A stretch of DNA of 64,000 bases from positions 3,995,137-4,059,136 of the forward strand of contig NC_031477.1 of assembly GCF_000006565.2 (NCBI RefSeq), given 5' to 3'. This document shows, piece after piece, positions 12,231-23,900 of this stretch; position 1 is the stretch's first letter; every line of letters starts with the position of its first letter. Under the pieces are notes generated by a model, which was given only the letters and a program-made list of their open reading frames with translations, was not told the origin of the DNA and ran no database searches. The stretch is from Toxoplasma gondii ME49 (Eukaryota; Apicomplexa; Conoidasida; Eucoccidiorida; Sarcocystidae). The translations under genes and the position numbers were made by a program.

Positions 12231-14203
12231 TTATCGGAGCATGTCAGTGGGTGGGCATTCAACAGTGACTTCGACGAGGCTTTTCACGAATTCGTCCATC
12301 ATCTTCTGATTGTATGCAGCGGTGGCAGTGACTCGAATTCGAGGTCGGTTCAAGGGGCACGCGGGGTAGGCCGCCGCGGCCACCATCCAGCCGCGCTTGA
12401 GCATAGCCTGAGTGACTCGAAAGACTCGGTCACCGTCGTGGGGGAAGACGACAGGGATGACTGTCGTGCATGCGACGCCCTCCAGCTCGAACTTGCGCTC
12501 CGCAGGGTAGTCTTTGGGCCAGAGTCCGAGGCCTGTCTGGAGTGCGTGTCTGAGGTACTTCGCGTTTTCCTGTGCCTTCGCAATGCGCCAGCTCTGCTCG
12601 CCCTGCATTAGCTCGAAGGCCATCATGGCACCGCCTGCGGAGTACGCCGTGAGGGGTGCCGAGAAGACGCTGCCAGGAGCGTGGAAGTCGAGGAACTCGA
12701 CGAGGTCATTGTCGCCCGTGATGTAGCCGCCAACGCCGCCGATTGACTTGCTGAAGGTGCCGACGATCACGTCTGCAGCTCCAGGCATGTTGAAGTGCTC
12801 CTCGAGCCCGCGCCCGGTCTTCCCGAGCACGCCGAGGCCGTGAGCCTCGTCTAGGAGGATGCGGCAGTTGTATTGGTCCGCCAGACGCCGTACCACGGGC
12901 AAGTCCGCGATGTCGCCGTCCATCGAGTAAACCGACTCGATGACGATCCAGCAGTTTTTGTATTTTCTGCGATGCTTTGCCAGCGTCTGCTGCAGGTGGT
13001 GCCAGTTGTTGTGGCGGAAGAGCATCTCCTTCGCCCCGGACAGCTTCATGCCCGACCGCAGACTCGCATGCAGCCGGTTGTCGCCAACGATCAAGTCTCC
13101 TTCCTTCGCCACAGCGCAGATCGAGCTCATCGTCGCGAGGAAACCCGTAGCACACAGCAGCGAGTCTTCGCGCCCGAAAAAACGTCCCACCATCTTCTCC
13201 AAGTCACGCAAAATCCGCATGTTCCCTCCCAACATACGCGCTCCGTGATTTCCGGTCGACCACGTGCGACCTGCCGCCAACGCCGCTTCTTGGACCTGTC
13301 GAAGAAGAGGAAGCATGCACACAGAGGAGCAAGTTCTCCACGAACCGTAGGCACACATGGAGCAGCACCACAGAGCAGACATTCGTTACCCGATGTTTTC
13401 GTGTCCAAAAAGGCATGCGGATGCAGTTGCACACACGCGTGTGGAAAAGTACTGCATGCCCCTCTCCAAACTATCTACGTGTATGCGCATATGCCAAGTA
13501 TACGCGTAGATGCAACGGAGTCCGTTTGGTATTTCGAATGTGTGGATCTTACGAGAGGCTCTCTGACGAAGTCGAGGTAGCTGTAGGAGCTCATGGGGTA
13601 GGCGCGTACGCCTTCGCAAATGACTTGAGTGTCCTTTACGTTGGAGACTTCGTAGGCGAAAGGCCAGAGGTCCCTGGATTTCATGTAGCGTTTCGCGTCG
13701 TTGTAGGACTGCATCTCCGTTTCGCCGGGTTTGATTTCGAGTTTGAGTTGGACTTTCTGCATCTGGTAGAAGAACTGGCGGCGACTCTGGGCGGTGTACT
13801 TGATCTTCAGCGCTTGCCAGTAGAACGCGAGGCGCTCGAAGCCACGCGCGGACCATTTGGAGAGAAGGACCATGACAGTGCCGTCTTGCAGGGCAGCGAG
13901 GAACTCTTCGAGCGCGCGTTTGCTTCCTGCTTTGTTTCTCGCGGCCTTCGCGAGAGCGGTCTCCACGTCTTTGTAGACGGCATGGGAGGAGCAGGGCGTG
14001 ATAGGGAGCAGCTGCGTCGCGATCCAACTCCATCGGAGGGATCCCCAGCTCACTTCGTCGTTGAAAAAAGCCAGGAGAATGCCAAGCACGGAGGCGGAGA
14101 GAAACGCGCACAGGAACAGGTCGATATTCGAGGCCCACTCGACGCCTGCGCCCAGAAACGGGCTCCCAGTCCCGCGGGTGAAGTACGTTGCACCCGAAGC
14201 CAT
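12231..14203 (-). CDS. SPT: Serine palmitoyltransferase-like protein, copy B
   Basis: Two exons on the minus strand (14203-13553 and 13295-12231) give about 571 residues. It is a tandem paralogue of copy A: exon 1 is 651 nt in both and the intron falls at the same codon, after REPL and before VQEAALAAG. Residues 28-47 form a membrane segment. STGNHGARMLGGN, FRHNNWHH, DEAHGLGVLGKTG and the PLP lysine in GTFSKSIGGVGG (about residue 400) are intact, so it looks catalytically competent. Its codons are visibly more GC-rich than those of copy A. The frame is open upstream to an ATG at 14377, which would add 58 Ser/Arg-rich residues; the 14203 start is preferred because copy A has no counterpart of that extension. 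Other alpha-oxoamine synthases (BioF, KBL, ALAS) are less likely, given the roughly 217-residue N-terminal region with a membrane segment. Confidence 0.88.
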
Positions 14204-14377
14204 GTTGAGGCTGCTCCCAAAAGAGAGACGCGATGATGAGAGCCTAGAAAGCCTGGCCGACGAAAGGTGACGAAAACGTCCGGAAGCTGCTCGGGTAGGG
14301 AAGCGGCCACAGATGTCGCCTTCGTGGTAAGTGCGGGCTGTTCGGAGTGAAGGCCTGTGCCGGGGAGCAGGCCTCAA

Positions 14378-17300
14378 GACACAGCCGTCGAGGAGGCGCA
14401 GGAAGTTGAAAAGTCAGCGGGTGGGAAAGAGGACACGAGAAAACACAGAAGCCGTGCGATAGTGCATAGACACGGACAAGGCAGTCAGGACATTCAAACC
14501 TGGGGGACGCGCGAAAAGGGTGACGCCGCAACCACAAACGCCAGACAGAAGATATAAGGACACAGTGTGTCGACGAGCAGTTCAGCTCGCGCGACACAAA
14601 GTCCAGAGGGACGCAATGACACCCGAACACAGTCCGTTCGTACACGCTTGCGAATATTTACACTGAGAAACACACGCCGACCGGAACAGATTACTGCTCG
14701 CCGTCGACATGAAGTTGTCCAAGCTGTGCAACGCGAACGCTGCAAGTTCGGCGAGAAAAGTTTCTCGTGGAGTTGGGGACAGAAACTGCGTGGGCACTCC
14801 TGCTGGTTCGAGGAAACGTCGAGTTGAAAAACGTGTTTGTGAGAGGCCTGCAGAAACGACCTCGTGTGCTCTACTCGAACAACTGCATTCCACGGTACGA
14901 GAGCATCGTTCTCAAAGGATCACAGTCACGTTACGTTCCTTAAAAAGGTGGACCGTGGTGTGGAAAACCTGTGTGCGGATTTCCAGAGAAGCACACAAAT
15001 TCGGGGGGGAGGGGAAACTGAGATGGAAAATGCTGGTGTCTTGAAGGTTGCTAGGAACTGTACTGTGCGGACGGATCCGGTTCGTGCTGGGAGCAGCGAT
15101 GTTCTACCGTTTGAAAAAAAAAAGGCCGTTTAAGCTCGTGGATGACCACGGAGGCCTCGGCACAAGATAGAACCCTGGAGAAACGTCCACAGCAGTGCTT
15201 GAATGTGCTGCGTTGAATTCCTTTTGAAAAGATCTAAGTACGATTGCAGGCAGGAACTGCACAAACAATCGAAACCGCGCGTTCGTGCAACGGTGAATAC
15301 CCGCCCGTAGACAACCACACGTAGCCGGGCAGAAAACCACCGCAAGCCCAACCCTGTTTGCTCATGTCACCAGAGAATGAAGACGGGAGAGCTCTGTCGC
15401 ACGCTGCAGATCGGTCGAGCGACAGCGGAATCTTTTCCAGACCGCGATGTCTAGAAGGGCCTGGTTCTTTGTGGTTGGTGAGGCAGCGATAGTATTGGCG
15501 GAGCATGCGTTGAAGGAAAGAGAGCAGCTTTTTGTGTGTAGAAAGTAGAAATCGGGAGAGTTGATAACAACGGACGATCAAAATGGAGAAACACCGCTGA
15601 GGAAAAGCTGCGCCGTCGAAGGCTCGATGGTGGGCAGGAGGGGAGGCTTGCGCGGGGGAAAAGCCGGCGCGTGGCGGCCCGCGTGGGATGTCGAAATTCA
15701 GCGTGTGGAGGGAAAGGTTTTTTTTCGAAGTGCAAATTTCTCGAGCTGAGGAAAGCAGAACAGACCGTTTATCGGGAATTGTGCGGAGAATTTGAACGCA
15801 ACATCGTCCCGATCTGCGATGGGCAGTGATACGGCCGCGAGAGGGGAACCGCTGCCTTGTGTGCAGCGCGTCTTTTCGAAGAGGGAACGAAGAACGGGGG
15901 GGCAAAACGCCCGGCACAGTCACCTCCGAGTTTTTTTTTCGATCTGCTAGGCCCGTGGACGCGAGATAGATGCGGATATAGCAGTTGTGACGTCAACCAG
16001 ATGGGTGTCATGATGACTGCTGTGGACGAGGGGATCAACGGGACAGGGGGCAGCACGGAGGGCGAGGTTACGGCTCTGGTTGGTTCACAGGTTGCTGCAG
16101 AAACGGTAGATCACTACCAGAGGTCGGTACTGTTTTCACGGCCGTCCAGGTAGAAGGCCATCATTGCTGGGGGATGACTTTTTCTTTGGTGGGGTGGAGC
16201 AAGGAGGTGCAGATCGGATATAGAAGGGGGAAGAAACGAAGAGCAGCAGAGCGGGAAAACATCCAGAACTAGATAGGTGAACCAGCGCGTACAAACGGAA
16301 TTCGGTACGCTGTTTAGCTTGTGACGACCAATGTTTGCAGGTGTCCGTATGAAATCAATAACACAGGTGATTTTGAAGACAGCACTACCACACACGTGCA
16401 GACGTGGTCACTGGGGAAAAAGACTCAAACTGTTGGTGAGGAGGGGGTTTGCCTTTTGCGTTGGCCGACGAAGTTTGCAGGCGGATGTTTATTTTGACCA
16501 GAAATTAGGATGAAAGAGGTGGCGATAATGTTCACGTCTTTTCACAAGAGGCCTGCAAGGGAATCACCGTCCCAGCGGGAAGGGGGCAGCGTATGCGCAG
16601 AGAAGAAACCTTGATATTTACCAGTTGTCCAGCTGGTAGTATGGTCCCCAGAGAAAAGCAGTTCATCTAAATCTGGGAATCCCACTATAAGAAGCGTCAA
16701 AGGGCATCTCTTGATTGTTAGATTAGCACTTCCATTCTGTTGATCTCAGTATGCCTATTCGCAGAATCACATCCGATTTTCTGCGGGCACGTGAATGTAC
16801 AAAAGTCTGCAGGTTAAGCTATGTATCCATGGTGAAGAAGACTCGGGTTTTTCGTGTGCGAGCCCCCAGAGGAGTGCATTTCATGAGACAACGGCAACCC
16901 ACAACCGTTATACTATATGGATCACGTGGCTGCTCGTACCTTACGTCACACTAACGGTCAGATAAGAAAAGGCAAGTGTCGCTGGGAGGTTAGCGTCTCA
17001 AAAAAGGAGGGCAGCCTTCGATTCAGAGAGGCTGAGGTGCCTGTCCGACGCAGCAACAGTTAGATAACAGAAACTAGACTGCGACATTGACCGATGAGAT
17101 TTCCAGGGTTCTGTAAACATTTTTCTCGGGAGCACGAGGAAGCAAATCCATTCACGTAGTCATTCCTGCATTGTTCTCTTTGAAAAGAGTTTCACCAGTT
17201 GAGCTTGGGGCTACAATGGGAAGACCGTTTCCGGCTCTGTGCATGCCTACCAAAGTGTGCATGTGATCTGAGGGTGAGCAAGAAGAGGCTGTATCGTCTG

Positions 17301-17987
17301 CGCGACGAAACGAGAAGTGTGATTCTCAAATGTAAATAGGAAAACCCAGTGATTCTTATGAGAGCCGCAGTCGCTGCATGCAGCTGAGGGAGCCCAAGAT
17401 TCCAGAAGAGCTTTGTTTCTCGGCGACCTGAACAGCCGCTTTGCTAACGCGCTACAACGGCAGTCGATTAACTGAGCGGCACGCATGCTTCCATGGGTTA
17501 CTCTTGCAAATGCATCGGCAAATGGGCGTCTATCCTTTTTAGCTTCACACGGGCAAAAACTGGCACATGCACGACAGTTGGTACAAACGCGTTCCGCGTT
17601 TCTTTTCAAAGTGACAGAACCGAAGAAAGCGGAACATTGCCGGCAGAAGTCGAGCACCTTTTGCACATTCAGAGGTTCCTTTTTCTGCTGCGTCTTCGTA
17701 CCGCTAGTGAGCCCACGAGGGTGACCAGAAACAAAAGCGAAACAAGGGAATTCACCTCAATCAAAACGTTTCCTCCACTCGGCCTCTTCTTCTGTTCTCT
17801 CTTGCGCTGACTCTGTTCGTTCTAGGTCCTCGTGTTCCCTTCTTTCTCCTCGGCGTCTGCCTGTGCTTTTCCCTCTCCCCCCAAAAGTGTCTCTTCCTCC
17901 CTTGAGTCTGCGTATCCTCGTCTTCCCCATTCAGCTCGCCGCTCACGCTTTTTGCTCGAATTTCCGTCCAGGAAGTGTGAAACCTTT
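14378..17987. other. Spacer upstream of SPT copy B and downstream of the HEAT giant
   Basis: This should hold the SPT copy B promoter and 5' UTR and the 3' UTR of the large gene ending at 17988. Short open frames exist. One at 17247-17666 (-) is cysteine-rich, with CRQC and CTNCRAC spacing, but it has no clear splice context and an overlapping frame is open on the other strand. I do not call a gene here. Confidence 0.5.
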
Positions 17988-20900
17988 TCAGACCCACTCA
18001 GGTTGCAGCCAGATCCTCTTCGCATCACTTACAGAGACCTGTGACAGCCAAAGAAGCCACGACACGGCGGAATACAACTCACAAGAAAAACAACTGCCTT
18101 GACTACGTATTCAATCTTTCTATCTTTTCTATCTCGAGCTTCTCTCTTAATCGATCTACCGATATAGATCTATCCACCTAAATCTATTCTGTATATTCTG
18201 TATATACCCATATATATCTCTCTCCATATATATATATATATATATATATATCCAACTGTATGGCATTCTACCCGGAGACATTGGAGATAACAACTGAAGC
18301 TGGACTCCTTGTTATACATTAGAAACTGGGATTCCTGTATTTCTACAAACGATCGTTTTCTGTGGTTGGCGGCGTGTGGGAGGTGGAGAACTGCGCAAAC
18401 CTTACCAGAATTTGGGGGTTCGTCTGCTTGCGTTGCATTTCGCTCGCTCCGACGACGCGTCTCGTGCAACCTGTTGAAAGCGACGCCTCCCGCTGGCGCT
18501 GACCGCAGTGCTCGACCCTCCCGGTTTGTATGACGCAGACGACCAAGTCGACTGCAGGGATACAAGGCAAGAAACGACGCCACAAAAAAGCACTTCTGGT
18601 CATACACAAGTCCTGCCAAACTCAGAAATACGCTCTCACCCAAGCATTTACACAGACGAGTATACATACTGCACTTTGTGAGACATACACCTACATTTAT
18701 ATATATATATATATATATATACATGCGTGTGAAGGAAGATAGATACGGCGATAAACAGAGGGTTTGTTGACACTGGTTCGCAGTCAGTCTCAATCAAGGA
18801 ATGGATGGTACACTTGTGTTAGTCACAGTAGATATATCATTACATCCACTATATTCATATAAATGTATATATTTTGATGTACATATCTGTATGTATATGC
18901 ATATATATATATATATAAATAATCATGAAGCAGGAGTGGATTGTGCTTTTCTTCAGTCGAAGTCTACCTCGTCACCAACGACGACATCGAGAGGAAAGGT
19001 GTTTTCTGGAGCTGTTCAGTTTCCTGCGGGTTCCTCACCAGGGAAGGGCCCACTCGTGGCGGCGTCCATACAGAGGGGAAACGTGACTCGTGCTCTCGCC
19101 CAGTTGCCCGTCAGTTTCTCGACTTCGTGCACACGAAAGAACTGTATTCTCTTCGTCTTCATCCCTATGTTTTGTAGGTCGGGAGATTCGTCGCGATCTG
19201 CATCCGACTCTGCGGTGTCTGGACAGCTCGAGTTTGGACAGGCGCGTCCCGAGGCTGTGCCTGGGCGCCCGACCCCAATTTGTGCGGCCCTGCGCTCGCG
19301 CGTCGACTGCGAACGTCCAGCGAAGGGAGGCGAAGAGGCAAGTTCGGCGCCAGACGCGAAGAGAGGCACGACAACGGTGGAAGTGGGGAGCACCGCAGAG
19401 CTTGGCTTTCTGCGAATCTGCACGCCGTTCCACGCGGATCGCCTCGAGTCCAGCGAAGACGTCACACTTCTCAAATCCTGACCCCCGATACACTCGGAAG
19501 CAGAGCAACAGGAATCGAGAGAAGTCCTGCTTTGTAGGAGGCTTGAAACCCTCGAAGAAGGGTAGGCAGCCCTCGGGCCGTTTGCTGACGAGAACGTTAC
19601 ACCACTTGTTTGTCGTTTCTGTTTCGGACCCACCGCCGACAGACAGTCTTCGCGGTGCTCGCCATCTCCCCAACGACTCCACTGATCTCTCATGTCGTCG
19701 CCCTCTGGCGTACAAACACCGGAGTGAGATGTAGTCTCAGGTCCAGGTCCGCGGCCGACTGCGCAGTTTCTGCGTTCTTCTTCGGTGTCAACCTGCGAAA
19801 GCGACGACGACCGCACACTCTTCGTTGTACCCGCCAAAACGGCGCGAACCAGCAGGGACGGCGTTTGTCGGGAAAAGGAAACAGAGTCGGCTTCTCGCCC
19901 TGCGCCCGGCGTCGCGGTCTGCAGCCTCTCCAGAGCCGCCTTCGGTCTCGCAAAAGCGTTCGCCTTCTCCACATTCGCAGAAGAGCTCGAGGCGCGGGAA
20001 GGCGAAAAGGCGGACAGGTCACGGAACTGAGTTCCTCTCTCCTCCCTCTTGCACCCCGGCTGCCCGGCTCTGGACTCCACGCGAAGCGCCGTCGTCCCCT
20101 TGACGCAGAGCACCAAATCCGAGGTCTCTCGGAACAAGTGTTTTCGCTTTTCTTCTCTCTCTGCTTTCGACTCGGAAAACGTCCGAACTGGAACGCAGGA
20201 GAGCTCCCGGACCGCTGCACACAGTTTCTGTCTCCTCCAACTCGACGCCCCGGCCGCGCCTGGAACTTTCAAGCCGCTCTCAGCACCCCCTCGCGCATGC
20301 GTGGAGGCTCTGAGCACGCCGACAGACTCCCGCTCCCAGTCTTCTTCCGAGTCCGCGAAAAGCACATCGACCGTCGCCTCCAGCCACACGACTGCGCCCC
20401 TGCTACACGAGAAGCGAAGAGGACGAGGCACTAGGCCTGCGAGAGCCTCCGCAAGAAGCAGGCGCGACATGTCTGCGCTCGCAGGACTTTGCCTAGACAG
20501 CGCCAAGGCACCCGATGAACTGAAAAACGGTGAAAAACTGCAGCTGGATCGCGCCAGCGTCCGCCCCTCGCTGGTCCCCTCGCCGCCTTCCAGGGGAAGC
20601 AACGCCGCGAGCCCCGTTGACGCAATCACGCTCTGGTGTATGTACACCTCCAAGGCCACTTCCCAGTTCGGACACTCCAGAGAAACAACAAAGGGAAAAG
20701 ACAGAGAAGACAACGAAGAGAGAGAGCATGGAGAAGAAGAGAGAGAGTGTGTCTGAGAGTTGAGATAAGAGTGTCCTCTTGAAGCGCAGCGAGAATTTGC
20801 TTCCCACAATGTCTCAGCACATGCATCGGCCCTGTCCCGGGGTGAGTCTCCGCACGCAAAGTCGCGCTGAAAGGAAGAGCGGGAGAGAAGACCCAAGAGG

Positions 20901-23900
20901 CGCGAGTGGGGAAGGAGATCTGGGGGACTGATGACAAGAGAAGGAGACGCTAGGAGAGCCGTGGCTGCAATGGCCTGGAGTCGACTCGACACGAGCACGT
21001 TGCGCCACACACAGAAGGAGCGGGGGAGACTCGCCGCGAGCGAAGATGCAGACGCTCCTGACCTTCGAGCTTTGACGTAAATCCGAGCCAAAGAAGACAG
21101 TGACAGACATCCCGTCGGTGGACTACTCACAGAAGGACAAGTGAGAGAAGAAGAAGCGGCAGGAGAAGACGAAAGAGAAGAAGAGGGGGAGGAAGAGCGA
21201 GAAGAACGGAGCTGGGTCTTTGAGATTGGACAGCCTGCCGGTCCGGGCCTCCGGAACCGGAACAGAGCGAAAGCGAGCATACTTTGCTCGCGCAGCAACG
21301 CTTCGCGACACAACATGCGACAGAGGCTCGACCAGACAGGCGGCCGGAGTTCCAGCGTCTGTGCCAACGGCTCTATCGCTGTCTCGCTTTGGGGGCCTTC
21401 TCGGTCGACCATAGTCCTCCACGAGGACTCGTCCTCCTCTTCCCACAAGCCTCGTTCTTCGCTGTCCCCGTTCGCCCCCGCCAGACCCCACCAGCCCGCA
21501 GAGGCACCTCCGCCACCTCGTCGTCTCTTTCGCTGGCCTTCGAGCAGGAAGGAAAAGCAGACTGGAGACAGCGACCTCTTCTTCGCCCTTGCGAGGCTGT
21601 CTTGTGTGGCCCACGCACTCGCTCGGATCGCTAGTTGGGCTCGAACGGGAGCGTCCGACGAACAGAAACACCCCGAGGCCCTGTGCCTGTGGCGCACAGG
21701 CACACCCTGAGGCCGTAGACTCCCTTCGTCACTGTCAAGGACGCCAGCAAAAGAGGAAGAAGAACAAGAAGAGGACGAAGACAAAGAAGAGGAGGAAGGA
21801 CCCTTGAGAAATGGCACCTCCCTTTTCTCCTGAGAGGTTGAAACCGCAGGCTTCGCTGAAAGTTTTGCGTTGACAGAGAAGGAAAAGAGCGAAAGGCGGG
21901 GTCGCTTCCCCGATCCTGGTGCCCCCAAGTTTTCTTCTTGGGTTTGACATGAGGCGAGTGTCTTGGTGTTTGTGCTGGGACACTGTTGCGCATACGCTGC
22001 TTCTGCTCGCGCGTCTCTCTCTCTCTTGGCTCTCTGCCTCGTCCTCTCGCGTCCTCTCTCTCTCTGCAGCACTGCGAGAACAAGCGCGTCCGCGAGAGAA
22101 GGCGAAGGCAGAAGGGGGAGGACTACAGTAGCCGGATCTTCGGAGACAGGTCGCTCGAACGCGCCTCCACCGGTAGGACCCCTCGCCTCGCTCTTCTGTG
22201 CAGCAGGCACCTGGCTCTTACGCTGCCTGTTCAAACTGCGATCTGTTGGAGAACGCCCTCCTGGAGTCGCAAGTCCGCTTCCCACCTTCCGCGCTCGTCT
22301 TTCCACGAATCGGAAGAGCCGCTCCTCCTCGTCCTCGAAAGAGAAGAGACCATCGAGACTCAGCGACTTCGCGGAGGAACTGAGAGGCCTCTGAGACGGA
22401 ATCTGGGATCCCTTGAAAGGCGAAAAAGGGAACGAAAGAGGAAACGCGAGAACTGGGCGGATGCTCCGCAACGCCTGGCGACACGTGCCTGCTCGGCAGG
22501 GAATTTCACTGTGGAGCAGGCGCCACAGTTCGTCGTTCAGCAGCGTGGGAGAAGCCTCCGATGTTGTTCCGCGCTCACCAGGTCGTTGGAAACAGGGGCG
22601 GCGATCGAGAAGAGAAACGAGAGACAGCTTCGCGCCTCGCGAGCCTCTGTCGCAAAACAGGCGAGAAAACGACCGCCGCCGAGTCGCCGGACGAGGGAAC
22701 CGCGTCTCTCGTCGCCGCAACCAGACAGCGAGCGCGAGGTCAAGGCAACTGTCTTCGCCTTTCTTCGCCTCTCTTTCAGGTTCAACCGACATATCTGAGT
22801 CTCGCCTTGCACATGCGAGGACGTCTCCAACTGCAGAGCCCCGTCTCTGCACCTGCGTGCACCCCGACGCCCCGCCTCCGTCAGCATCTTCTCGCGCCAA
22901 GCAAGACCCGCCCGGATCCGGCCTTCCATCTGTCTCGTCAGCAGAAAAGTCTCCTTCCTCCTGTCTGTCTTCCTCCTCTAGGTGGAGGTGGCTCAGGAGA
23001 CAGTCGGCTGCCGCCAGCTGACGCTCGATAGCGTGCGTCGGCAGGACGCGCTGGAAGGCGAGAGAAAACTGGAGAGCCGTCTCCGGGATGCTCAGCTGGA
23101 CGTCGAGAGGCAAGACTTGAGTCAGACGGTTGTCTTCTTCTTCTCGCTCTTTCTTGAGAAGAAGGAATGGAGACAGAAAGGCGCCTTCGCGGTCCCTAGA
23201 AACGTTCCTCTCTCGCCCGCTGAAAACAGGCACCGCATCTTGTTCGTCTCCTTCAGCTGGCCTCCCTGGTCTGCCTGCCGGACTGCGCCCATTGAAACAG
23301 GTGCGGCTTTTCTCTGAGTCCGACAGATGACCGGTGTGTTCTCTCTCTTGTTCGCCCCCGTGTTCTGCCTCTTGTTCTCTCAGCTTTTGGAAAGCTCCTG
23401 CCGCGCCGGCGTCTCTTCGCATGAGCGGCAGAAGACGGAGTTCCCACTCGCGCCTCCCCCAGTTGGTGGCAAGAGCGAGCTGCGTTCGTTTTCTCCGACT
23501 CGCAGGAGCGAAAATTCGGAAGACGTGGAGCATTTCCAATTCTTTCTTTCTCGCTTCGGAACTGTACGAACTCTGGTCTCCGCCTGCACGCCCTCCGGTC
23601 TCTCCGCGTCCAGCAATTTTGTCCCAGAGCCCGTGGTACGCCGCGAAGACGACTTCTGCAAAGCACGCGGCGACTTCGTGCTCGTCTTCTCGGCTGTAAG
23701 GACACCGCAGGAGGCCCTGGACTTCAACTTTGCGCCCGCGGGCGTTCAGGGTTTTGCACAGCGGCAAGATCCGCAGGAAGATCATGCGCGTGGATTTCTC
23801 CTTCGCTTGCAGCAGCGGAAAGATCGCTCGCCGGAAAGCGCCGTCGCGCAAAGGAATGGTGAGAGAAAGAGGCGGAAGAATTGCGGCGGCCGCGGCTTGG

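Noticed and set aside
17247..17666. Cysteine-rich 139-codon minus-strand frame
   Set aside because: No splice context, no full zinc-finger pattern, and an overlapping frame is open on the plus strand.
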